Positions 37,470-43,321 of a stretch of DNA of 43,321 nucleotides are shown one piece after another (position 1 is the stretch's first letter; the number at the start of each line of letters is the position of its first letter). A model generated the notes under the pieces. That model saw only the letters and a program-made list of their open reading frames with translations, did no database searches and had not been told where the DNA came from. The position numbers and the translations under genes are program-made. The stretch is taken from IMG/VR virus record IMGVR_UViG_3300017605_000348, positions 1 through 43,321 of that record; one strand, written 5' to 3'. Source of the stretch: a virus.

Positions 37470-38234
37470 GTGACCAACGACGAATGTGTGATCGACAGCC
37501 GACCCACCGACGGCGCGGTACTGTGTGGAGGGTGCGTGGCCAAGCTCGTGACCCGGCTCGGCTACGTGCCCAGCCTGGTCGAGGAGCTCGAGGTGACCAT
37601 TACCAAGCAGGACCGGGTGGGTGGTCGCGGCGGCGGGGGTGGCCAGTCGTTCGAGCCACCCTCACCCTTCAACGAGCGGGCCAGCGACGTCCGCACCCAG
37701 CTCCGTGACCGACTCAGCTCATGGGCTCGGGCGGTCGCGGAGCACTCCGGCGGGGTCGTGCCCTACACCCCGGACGCGAGGGGCACCGCCGTACTGGCCG
37801 CTAGGTGGCTCGCTGAGCACCCGTGGAGCGTCGCGGGGTATCCGGCGGCCGGGGACCTGTTCGAAGAGGTCTCAGACGATGTGAGGGCCGCTTTCCAGTG
37901 CATCGACAGGCCACCCTTGGCTACGTTCGCCGGTCGCTGCGACTGCGGGGGGCTGCTCTACGCCCGACCGGGGCACGGGCTGGCCGCCTGCCGGACCTGT
38001 GGCCTGACCTACGGCGTCCAGGAGATGCGCGAGTGGATGCTCGGCGAGCTGGAGCACCGCGAGGGCACGGCTACCGAGGTGTCCGCCATCCTCAGCGCGG
38101 TGGGTATCAGGATCAGCTACACGACGATCCACCGCTGGCACGCCCGGGGCTACCTTGGCAGGGTGGACGGCTACCGACCGATCTACCGGGTCGGGGACGT
38201 GGCCGCGGTGGCAACCAGGAAGTCAGCCGCCTGA
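37470..38234 (+). CDS. zinc-ribbon HTH protein
   Basis: A 254-residue protein. GTG 37470 is preferred over ATG 37458 since GGAGG sits four bases before it. The N-terminus has C-V-I-D and C-G-G-C, a probable zinc site with one unusual Asp. A second ribbon C-D-C-G and C-R-T-C-G lies near 153-177, and the C-terminus (about 190-250) is a helix-turn-helix with T-T-I-H-R-W. Similar proteins follow polymerase genes in actinophages and are probably regulators, perhaps of the early-to-late switch. A strong hairpin follows. Confidence 0.75.
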   Translation: MTNDECVIDSRPTDGAVLCGGCVAKLVTRLGYVPSLVEELEVTITKQDRVGGRGGGGGQSFEPPSPFNERASDVRTQLRDRLSSWARAVAEHSGGVVPYTPDARGTAVLAARWLAEHPWSVAGYPAAGDLFEEVSDDVRAAFQCIDRPPLATFAGRCDCGGLLYARPGHGLAACRTCGLTYGVQEMREWMLGELEHREGTATEVSAILSAVGIRISYTTIHRWHARGYLGRVDGYRPIYRVGDVAAVATRKSAA

Positions 38235-38240
38235 ACGGGA

Positions 38241-38279
38241 GGGTAGGGCTTAGGGATCCACCAGACCTAAGCCCTACCC
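38241..38279 (+). terminator. early-operon terminator
   Basis: Perfect 14-bp arms GGGTAGGGCTTAGG (38241-38254) and CCTAAGCCCTACCC (38266-38279) with an 11-base loop and no T-run, seven bases after the last early stop. Two small hairpins follow (38309-38320 and 38322-38335). The gap 38235-38493 is otherwise filled by a promoter and its leader. Confidence 0.8.
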
Positions 38280-38382
38280 CTGGCCGTGCCAGCGAAAGTA
38301 AACGACCACCCCGGACGGGGCCCTGGGTATCCAGGAGCTAACCGAAGATGCCCAGGCGGGAGCCTACATAACGATCAGACTC

Positions 38383-38412
38383 TTGACAAGACCAGGTTTG
38401 TCCACGTAGTAT
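38383..38412 (+). promoter_or_regulatory. rightward promoter before the late region
   Basis: TTGACA (38383-38388) and TAGTAT (38407-38412) with an 18-bp spacer, the best promoter in the window. Transcription would begin near 38419, before a structured leader. All genes from here to the window's right edge, and probably on through the structural genes at its left edge, lie downstream. Confidence 0.8.
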
Positions 38413-38430
38413 CAGATTGGCTGGAGAACT

Positions 38431-38494
38431 GTCCCCCGAGGTGAGTCCGCTACATAGGCTCTCGGGGGACTTCTTCATGTCTGGAGGTCCCCCG
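38431..38494 (+). promoter_or_regulatory. leader with competing hairpins
   Basis: Arm 1 GTCCCCCGAG (38431-38440) pairs with arm 2 CTCGGGGGAC (38461-38470), a perfect 10-bp stem followed by TTCTTC. The last eight bases of arm 2 (38463-38470) can pair equally with arm 3 GTCCCCCG (38487-38494), which begins inside GGAGG and ends on the G of the GTG start. The two folds exclude each other: one resembles a terminator, the other hides the start. This is the design of attenuators and riboswitches. Confidence 0.65.
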
Positions 38495-38739
38495 TGTCAC
38501 TAGCTGACGCACTGAGTACCCCACCATCCCGCCAGCGTGTATCGCGGTGTCGCCTGGGTCAGATCCTCGACTCCGTGCCTACGGCGGACGCTGACGCCCT
38601 CACGGCGGCGCTGCTTGACGAGCGCTTCACCACCGCGGCCATCCATTTGGCACTCCACACCGAGGGACACGCTCTAGCTAGATCAACTGTGTCGGCACAC
38701 AGGAGGGAGGTGTGTTCATGTCACTCTCTGACAGCCTGA
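38494..38739 (+). CDS. small HTH-like DNA-binding protein
   Basis: An 81-residue protein beginning with M-S-L-A-D-A-L. Residues 24-75 resemble a helix-turn-helix: A-D-A-L-T-A-A-L-L-D then F-T-T-A-A-I-H-L-A-L and S-T-V-S-A-H-R-R. Such proteins precede packaging genes in several actinophages and may regulate late genes. GTG start overlaps arm 3 of the leader hairpin. The 3' end overlaps the phosphoesterase gene by 22 bases. Interestingly, both proteins start with similar residues (M-S-L-A-D / M-S-L-S-D). Confidence 0.7.
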   Translation: MSLADALSTPPSRQRVSRCRLGQILDSVPTADADALTAALLDERFTTAAIHLALHTEGHALARSTVSAHRREVCSCHSLTA

Positions 38740-39890
38740 GCACGCCATCTACGCCTGACGCCCGCCGGACCCGTGCTGAGCACCCCGCCACGACCTATGA
38801 GGCCGGCGAGCTGGTGACGGCCGCCATTCCTCTTCGGCGCGTGCCGGAGGAGGCCAAGTGGCGCGAGGAGATCGCCCGGGTGACCGGTGTTGAGGTCCCC
38901 GACCACCGCGAGGTCATCCTTGAGGGTGTCCGCTACTGGGGTAACCCTGACGACCTGAACGTTTACTGCCGCTTCAAGATCCAAGACCGCCCCGGCTCAC
39001 CGTCCGATGTGGACGCGGTCAGGCTGCTGAAAGACCTGCGTGAGGGCAGGCAGCGCTCCAAGGCGATCCACACGGGAGAGACAACCCTGGTGGTGTCCTG
39101 GAACGACTGGCAGACCGGCAAGGCAGCCGGGGGAGGCACCGCCGCTCTAGCTGAGCGACTGGACGGTGCCTACGACGGGGTGACCCAGCGAGCGCGTGAG
39201 CTGAGAAAGATCGGCCGCGACCTGGGTCACCTCGTCATCATTGGGGGCGGGGACATGGTCGAGGGCTGCTCGATCTTCCCAAATCAGGCCTACGAGATCG
39301 ACGGCGACCGACGCACCCAGGTACGCAACACGACGGCCTTCATCCTCGAGGGCATCGATCGGCTAGCTCCGCAGTTCACCAAGGTCACCTTGCTGGTGGT
39401 CGGAGGCAACCACGGTGAGAACCGCATCAATGGCAAACGGACTACGCGCGGCGACAACGACGACTGTGCGGTCTTCGAGCACGCAGCGTTAGCCGTGGCC
39501 CGGGACAAGCGACTGTCGCACGTGGACTTCGTGATCGCCGAGGATGAGCCAGCCAAGACTCTCGACGTACACGGCCACATCCTAGCCACCACGCACGGTC
39601 ATGCTTTCGGCCGCAACGTCTCAGGTGGACCGGAGCCCAAGGCTCTCCGCTGGTACTCCGGCCAAGCAGCCGGACACCAGCCCGCGGGCGACGCGCACGT
39701 CCTGGTCAGCCACCATTTCCACCACCATGCCTCCCGTGATTGGGGTGCGTGCCAGTGGGTGCAGACCCCAGCCATGGACGGTGGCTCGCCCTTCTTCACT
39801 GACTACAGTGGGCAGTCCGCCAAGCCCGGCATGTTGACCTTCGTGATGACACCCGAGCACCGATACGTGGATGCGCAGGTACTGGGATGA
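38718..39890 (+). CDS. calcineurin-like metallophosphoesterase
   Basis: A 390-residue phosphoesterase. Metal-site segments are W-N-D-W-Q-T-G-K (near 130), G-G-G-D-M-V-E-G (near 178), G-G-N-H-G-E-N (near 235), and T-H-G-H-A-F-G plus S-H-H-F-H-H-H in the last third. These fit the dimetal calcineurin fold; the substrate is unknown and could be nucleic acid or a cyclic nucleotide. Residues 1-120 form an extra N-terminal domain. ATG 38718 follows AGGAGGGAGG; a GTG six bases earlier is in frame. Confidence 0.85.
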   Translation: MSLSDSLSTPSTPDARRTRAEHPATTYEAGELVTAAIPLRRVPEEAKWREEIARVTGVEVPDHREVILEGVRYWGNPDDLNVYCRFKIQDRPGSPSDVDAVRLLKDLREGRQRSKAIHTGETTLVVSWNDWQTGKAAGGGTAALAERLDGAYDGVTQRARELRKIGRDLGHLVIIGGGDMVEGCSIFPNQAYEIDGDRRTQVRNTTAFILEGIDRLAPQFTKVTLLVVGGNHGENRINGKRTTRGDNDDCAVFEHAALAVARDKRLSHVDFVIAEDEPAKTLDVHGHILATTHGHAFGRNVSGGPEPKALRWYSGQAAGHQPAGDAHVLVSHHFHHHASRDWGACQWVQTPAMDGGSPFFTDYSGQSAKPGMLTFVMTPEHRYVDAQVLG

Positions 39891-40114
39891 TCATAGAGGT
39901 ACAACTCGACGGCCGTGGCGCGGTGCGTGTCGAGGCTGACTACGCCATATCGGTCAAGCAAACCAAGGGCCTGATCGACCACGCCACCGAGGCGCTGACT
40001 AGATCGGCACCCAGGGCTCGGCCTATTGGCTTCAGCGCTGGATCAAGCCCAGACACAGAGCGTGCACCAGGCCAGGACGGCGACCCCTACGAGTTCGGAC
40101 AGGTGATCAGATGA
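39887..40114 (+). CDS. small hypothetical protein
   Basis: A 75-residue protein starting in an ATGA overlap. The N-terminal 40 residues look like a small alpha/beta unit (I-I-E-V-Q-L-D-G-R-G-A-V-R-V, then a helix); the rest is disordered with a P-G-Q-D-G-D-P region. No family recognised. ATGA overlap to the next gene. Confidence 0.6.
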   Translation: MIIEVQLDGRGAVRVEADYAISVKQTKGLIDHATEALTRSAPRARPIGFSAGSSPDTERAPGQDGDPYEFGQVIR

Positions 40115-40350
40115 GCTTCAGGATCAACAAGGTTCCCCTGTCCAGTGCGGTGCTCGAGCGGCAGATCTCGCTGGCCTGGTCTGAGACCAAGCGCGCTAGA
40201 GAGTTACAGGCTGCTGCTGCTGAGGCATGGCGCAACGAAGAGGCGCACTCACAAGGGATAAGGGCAGCGTGGTTCGAGGACCAGATGAACGCTGCTCTTG
40301 ACGTGCTGTCTCTTCGGTACCCCAGGCTAACGGAAGGATCTACCTCATGA
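40111..40350 (+). CDS. small helical hypothetical protein
   Basis: A 79-residue helical protein with a charged Ala-rich helix (L-E-R-Q-I-S-L-A-W and E-L-Q-A-A-A-A-E-A-W) and a C-terminal helix near 56-70. Overlaps both neighbours by four bases. Not recognised. Confidence 0.6.
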   Translation: MSFRINKVPLSSAVLERQISLAWSETKRARELQAAAAEAWRNEEAHSQGIRAAWFEDQMNAALDVLSLRYPRLTEGSTS

Positions 40351-40598
40351 CTGACGTGCCTGAGACTAACTCATCTGGCTACTACCTCACCTCGCAACCG
40401 CCCGAGCCACCGCGTGTGTTCGTGACCTCGGGGGTGTACAGCGACGGTGCGTACTCATACATGTACGAAGCCAGCGTGTCCATCGTGAGGGAGCGCAGGC
40501 ATGACAGCGCCCATCCGTCTGACCCCTACTCCTTTGCGGGTGTGCACTTCGCTGACCCGCAGGCACGCATGGTAGGGGCACGGACTCTCGAGGGGTAG
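40347..40598 (+). CDS. small hypothetical protein
   Basis: An 83-residue Tyr/Ser/Pro-rich protein of probably beta structure (G-V-Y-S-D-G-A-Y-S-Y-M-Y-E). It starts in an ATGA overlap and precedes the HNH gene by 27 bases. No recognised family. Confidence 0.55.
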   Translation: MTDVPETNSSGYYLTSQPPEPPRVFVTSGVYSDGAYSYMYEASVSIVRERRHDSAHPSDPYSFAGVHFADPQARMVGARTLEG

Positions 40599-40625
40599 GG
40601 GTCAGGCTGAGGGTGGGGGTGCAGG

Positions 40626-41120
40626 ATGGCGGGGCTTACCCCACGTACCTGCCCCACCTGCGGCACACCCTTCACCCCAGCACGCCACCCAGACCAGCGC
40701 TTCTGCTGTCGTGCGTGCAGGGATAGGAAGCTAGGCAGCAAGCCACCCACTGAGGCTGAGCGTGCACGCATCAGGGCCAAGAGCAGGGCACGTGGTACCC
40801 ACCACTCGGGCCGCCCATGGCAGCGCATGCGCATGCTGGTACTGCACCGTGACCGTGACCCAGTGACGGGACAGTGGTGGTGCCGTATGCCCGTATGCCG
40901 GCAGCCCACCCGTGCCATACCCCACACGCCACCCCGTGCCTGGCACCCCGTGTCGGCCAGTGTAGACCTCATCCTCCCGAAGTCTCGCGGCGGAAAAGAT
41001 CATGATTTAAACAATCTTCGCTCAGCTCACTTCGGTTGCAACTCCTCACGAGGGAACCGCAGCTCAGGCGCACAAACGTCCTCACAGGACAGCGTGACGT
41101 CACGTGACTGGCTGGGGTAG
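40626..41120 (+). CDS. HNH endonuclease next to the terminase, altered motif
   Basis: A 164-residue protein. An N-terminal zinc ribbon (C-P-T-C near 9-12 and C-C-R-A-C near 27-31) leads to a C-terminal HNH fold with P-K-S-R-G-G and H-F-G-C-N-S-S-R-G-N. In the first motif the usual D-H-I is D-L-I, so the expected catalytic His is missing. HNH proteins beside terminase assist cos cleavage in several phages, so this position is meaningful. The loss of His may mean a non-cutting scaffold or use of another residue. The end is Ser/Thr-rich. Confidence 0.78.
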   Translation: MAGLTPRTCPTCGTPFTPARHPDQRFCCRACRDRKLGSKPPTEAERARIRAKSRARGTHHSGRPWQRMRMLVLHRDRDPVTGQWWCRMPVCRQPTRAIPHTPPRAWHPVSASVDLILPKSRGGKDHDLNNLRSAHFGCNSSRGNRSSGAQTSSQDSVTSRDWLG

Positions 41121-41397
41121 GGGAGCAGCGTCACGCCACCCAGGGGGAGGGGGGCAGGGGGGTCGCGAAGAACGTGATCATGCACTCGCATCACCCCGGC
41201 CGGTCCCAAATACCCCCGCAAATCTGAATCACAGGAGCGTCACGATGGCCGACAGTCCTGCGTTACGGGCGAAGCGAGCTCGTCGCCACAAGGCGGGGGA
41301 TCACCGTCTGTGCAGGTCAGACACCTGCGATGCGGCTGGTTCGTCGGTGCGTGACGCGGATACGACCGTTACGTCACCCGTGACGCCCAGCGTGACG
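41093..41397. repeat. CGTGACG repeats around the small terminase start
   Basis: CGTGACG or CGTCACG occurs at 41093 and 41098 (together a 12-bp palindrome), 41129, 41238, 41350, 41379 and 41391. The set covers the end of the HNH gene, the 124-bp gap and the first third of the small terminase gene, where it coincides with low-complexity Thr/Ser/Val codons. The gap also has G-runs (41141-41162). Small terminase binding or a cos/pac region is a reasonable guess from location. Confidence 0.5.
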
Positions 41398-41793
41398 ACG
41401 GGCGACACCCGCGGGGCACGGCTCTGGGCCCAGATGGATGAGGGCCGCGGGCTGGCGCCGACCCATGTCGTCCTCCTTGAAGAGGCGTGCCGGCTGGCTG
41501 ACCGGCTCGACCGGCTCGACGAGATGCTCAGTAACCCTGGCCGCGCCTGGCTGAACTTCGAAGTGAGCGAGGACGGCTCCGGGATCACGGTGACCGTCGA
41601 CCGCCTGTTGTCCGAAGCGCGCATGCAGGAGACCACGTACAAGGTGATTGTCGCCGAGCTGCGTCAGGCACTGGAAGACACCGGCTCTGGCCGCCTACCC
41701 GCCGATTCGTCACAGGCATTCAGTGGGGGAGGCGGCAACGTTGTCGGTCTCCGTGCCGCTGTACTTGCGAAGCGAGCGCAAACCGCGGGTTGA
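41245..41793 (+). CDS. small terminase subunit
   Basis: A 182-residue protein with a basic start (L-R-A-K-R-A-R-R-H-K-A-G-D-H), a Thr/Ser/Val-rich linker and a helical C-terminal half (about 65-150) that should form the oligomer ring. It recognises the genome end and hands it to the large subunit. AGGAG lies eight bases before ATG 41245. Its end overlaps the large terminase gene by 53 bp. Confidence 0.75.
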   Translation: MADSPALRAKRARRHKAGDHRLCRSDTCDAAGSSVRDADTTVTSPVTPSVTTGDTRGARLWAQMDEGRGLAPTHVVLLEEACRLADRLDRLDEMLSNPGRAWLNFEVSEDGSGITVTVDRLLSEARMQETTYKVIVAELRQALEDTGSGRLPADSSQAFSGGGGNVVGLRAAVLAKRAQTAG

Positions 41794-43285
41794 GGTACGC
41801 CCGCCGGGTATCGCCGGTTCGTTCGGACCCGAGGCTGTTGAGTTAGGACGCCGAGCGGGCATTGTGGCCGACGGCTGGCAGTCCGACGCGCTGGACCTCT
41901 TGCTGTCCTTCCGCACAGACGGCCAGTGGAGCTGCCGCGAGTACTGCGAGTGGTGCGCCCGTCAGAATGGTAAGGGCGTCATCCTCGAGCTGAGGGTGTT
42001 AGCCGGACTGTTCCTCCTCGGCGAGCAGACCATCCTCTGGTCGGCGCACGAGGTCAAGACCGCCAAGAAGGCCGCGAAGCGCATGCGGACCCTCTTCGGT
42101 CGGCTCGGTACACGGTTCGAGCGGCGTGGGTCCGAGCACTTCTCGATCGAACTCGACGGCGAGCACTACACCGTCAAGGTTGGACAGACCAACGGACAAG
42201 AGAGTTTCGAGATCCTCGAGACCGGCCAAGTGGTGCTGTTCGTCGCACGGTCGAAGGGCTCCGGCCGCGGTATCGACGCGGTGGACCTGAACATCATCGA
42301 CGAGACGTTCGCGTACACGTTCGAGCAGCAGGACGCCATTGGCCCGACGCAGCGTTCCGCGTTGAACCCGCAGACCATCTACACCTCGTCGCCTCCGCTT
42401 GACGGTGTGAGCGGCGAGGTCATGCACAAGCTCCGCAAGCGCGCGGAGTCGGACAGTCCGGGACGCCTGGGCTACCGCGACTTCGGCGCCGCTGGCCGGC
42501 TCGAAGACCTACGCGAGCTGAAGCCCGCCGAGCTGGCCGAGTTCCTGTCCGACGTCGAGCGCTGGGCCAACACAAACCCCGCACTCGGCTCGGCACGGCT
42601 GTCGCTTGAGGACGTACAGAACGACCTCGACTCGATGTCTGAGATTGGCTTCGCCCGGGAGATCCTGGGTATCTGGCCGAAACCCCTTGAGTCAGCGGGG
42701 GGCACGATCGACCGTGACGCCTGGGCAGATCTGTACAAGGGCAAGTCCGAGATGGTCGGCAAGGTCCGCTTCGCTGTGGACGTCGCGCCGGATCGATCCC
42801 GCTCCACCATCTCCGTTGCCGGCCGCCGCGCTGACGGCCGCTTCCACATCGAGGTCATCCGCAACGACGCCGGCACAGGCTGGGTGGTCGCGGACGTCAA
42901 GAAGCTCACCGCGAAGTGGGAGACCGGGCCAGTCCTGCTGGACCCCCGCTCGGCCGCTGGTGGGCTGATCCAAGCCCTGACCGAAGCCGGCGTCGAGGTT
43001 GAGCTGATCACGACCGCTGAGTACGGGCAGGCGACGGGCGCGTTCATCGACTTGGTGGACAACGCCGGCCTGTCGCACCTCGACCAAGCCGCGCTGACGA
43101 CCGCCGTCCTAGGTGGACTGCTGCGGCCTGTGGGCGATGCGTTCGCCTGGGCACGCAAGGACGTCTCCGTGGACATCACTCCCCTAGTCGCCGCAACTCT
43201 CGCGCTGCACGGCGCCGCCGCCACCGAGCCCGAGGCCATAGAGCCCTGGGTCATGACCGAAGACGACTGGGAAGAGGACGACTGA
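41741..43285 (+). CDS. large terminase subunit
   Basis: A 514-residue packaging motor. I choose TTG 41741, which has GGGGGAGG eight bases before it; GTG 41723 and GTG 41753 are alternatives. The ATPase has a Walker A variant R-Q-N-G-K-G (near 77-82) and Walker B N-I-I-D-E (near 184-188). The nuclease domain starts with F-A-V-D-V-A (near 346) and includes L-L-D-P-R-S (near 403-408). It drives DNA into the prohead and cuts it. Its stop overlaps the next ATG by one base. Confidence 0.93.
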   Translation: MSVSVPLYLRSERKPRVEVRPPGIAGSFGPEAVELGRRAGIVADGWQSDALDLLLSFRTDGQWSCREYCEWCARQNGKGVILELRVLAGLFLLGEQTILWSAHEVKTAKKAAKRMRTLFGRLGTRFERRGSEHFSIELDGEHYTVKVGQTNGQESFEILETGQVVLFVARSKGSGRGIDAVDLNIIDETFAYTFEQQDAIGPTQRSALNPQTIYTSSPPLDGVSGEVMHKLRKRAESDSPGRLGYRDFGAAGRLEDLRELKPAELAEFLSDVERWANTNPALGSARLSLEDVQNDLDSMSEIGFAREILGIWPKPLESAGGTIDRDAWADLYKGKSEMVGKVRFAVDVAPDRSRSTISVAGRRADGRFHIEVIRNDAGTGWVVADVKKLTAKWETGPVLLDPRSAAGGLIQALTEAGVEVELITTAEYGQATGAFIDLVDNAGLSHLDQAALTTAVLGGLLRPVGDAFAWARKDVSVDITPLVAATLALHGAAATEPEAIEPWVMTEDDWEEDD

Positions 43286-43321
43286 TGCGCACCAAGCTCC
43301 CCACGCCGTCGCCGGCCACAC
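43285..43321 (+). CDS. start of the next gene, probably portal (cut by window end)
   Basis: ATG 43285 lies in a TGATG overlap with the terminase stop and opens a frame to the window edge (12 codons, basic and Pro-rich). In this module the next gene is the portal. The fragment itself is too short to identify. Confidence 0.5.
   Translation, partial: MRTKLPTPSPAT

Overview
The window is almost a complete genome of a temperate, tailed actinobacteriophage with siphovirus morphology (inferred). High GC, frequent GTG/TTG starts, apparently leaderless transcripts and a sortase-E-like LAFTG motif point to a Streptomyces-like or related actinobacterial host; the exact host cannot be read from the sequence. 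The right edge holds the terminase genes and the start of what should be the portal gene. The left edge opens on the last codon of a gene followed by the capsid protease. Only the portal therefore seems to be missing, which suits a circular or prophage-derived genome opened inside that gene.

Layout. 1-12.6 kb: head and tail genes on the + strand (protease, capsid, connectors, major tail protein, frameshifted tail chaperone, tape measure with an NlpC/P60 domain, Dit-like and Gp37-like baseplate proteins). 12.6-15.2 kb: lysis cassette (three small membrane proteins, amidase endolysin, DUF1353 protein). 15.2-19.7 kb: mainly minus-strand lysogeny and cargo region, with a structured RNA element, a bidirectional terminator, three microgenes and a secreted Asp-box (sialidase-like) protein; also a 42-bp dyad that looks like attP, a plus-strand large serine integrase, a membrane protein and an XRE-type repressor. 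19.7-38.2 kb: early region. It starts at a divergent repressor/early promoter pair with an inverted-repeat operator, then runs through a tightly overlapping string of small genes, a Cas4/AddB-like nuclease, HNH, two DNA methyltransferases, a SNF2 helicase split in two, nucleotide-pool enzymes, a glycosyltransferase module, RuvC-like resolvase, primase-helicase, PolA and a DNA-binding protein. 38.2-43.3 kb: a new promoter and leader, regulatory and phosphoesterase genes, HNH, small and large terminase.

How it fits together. The repressor probably silences the rightward early promoter at 19.8 kb, and the integrase acts on the dyad directly upstream of its own gene. Early genes copy, repair and methylate the DNA. 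The 38.4-kb promoter likely opens the late transcript that continues through packaging into head, tail and lysis genes and stops at the 15.4-kb terminator.

Most unusual features: an overlapping second reading frame inside the cytosine methyltransferase gene; an adenine methyltransferase gene inserted between motifs I and Ia of the helicase; a polymerase exonuclease domain divided between two overlapping genes, next to an iteron-like repeat cluster; a glycosyltransferase module with a 49-residue LAFTG peptide; competing hairpins in the 38.4-kb leader; and several promoters with operators in the spacer and the start codon at the expected transcription start.
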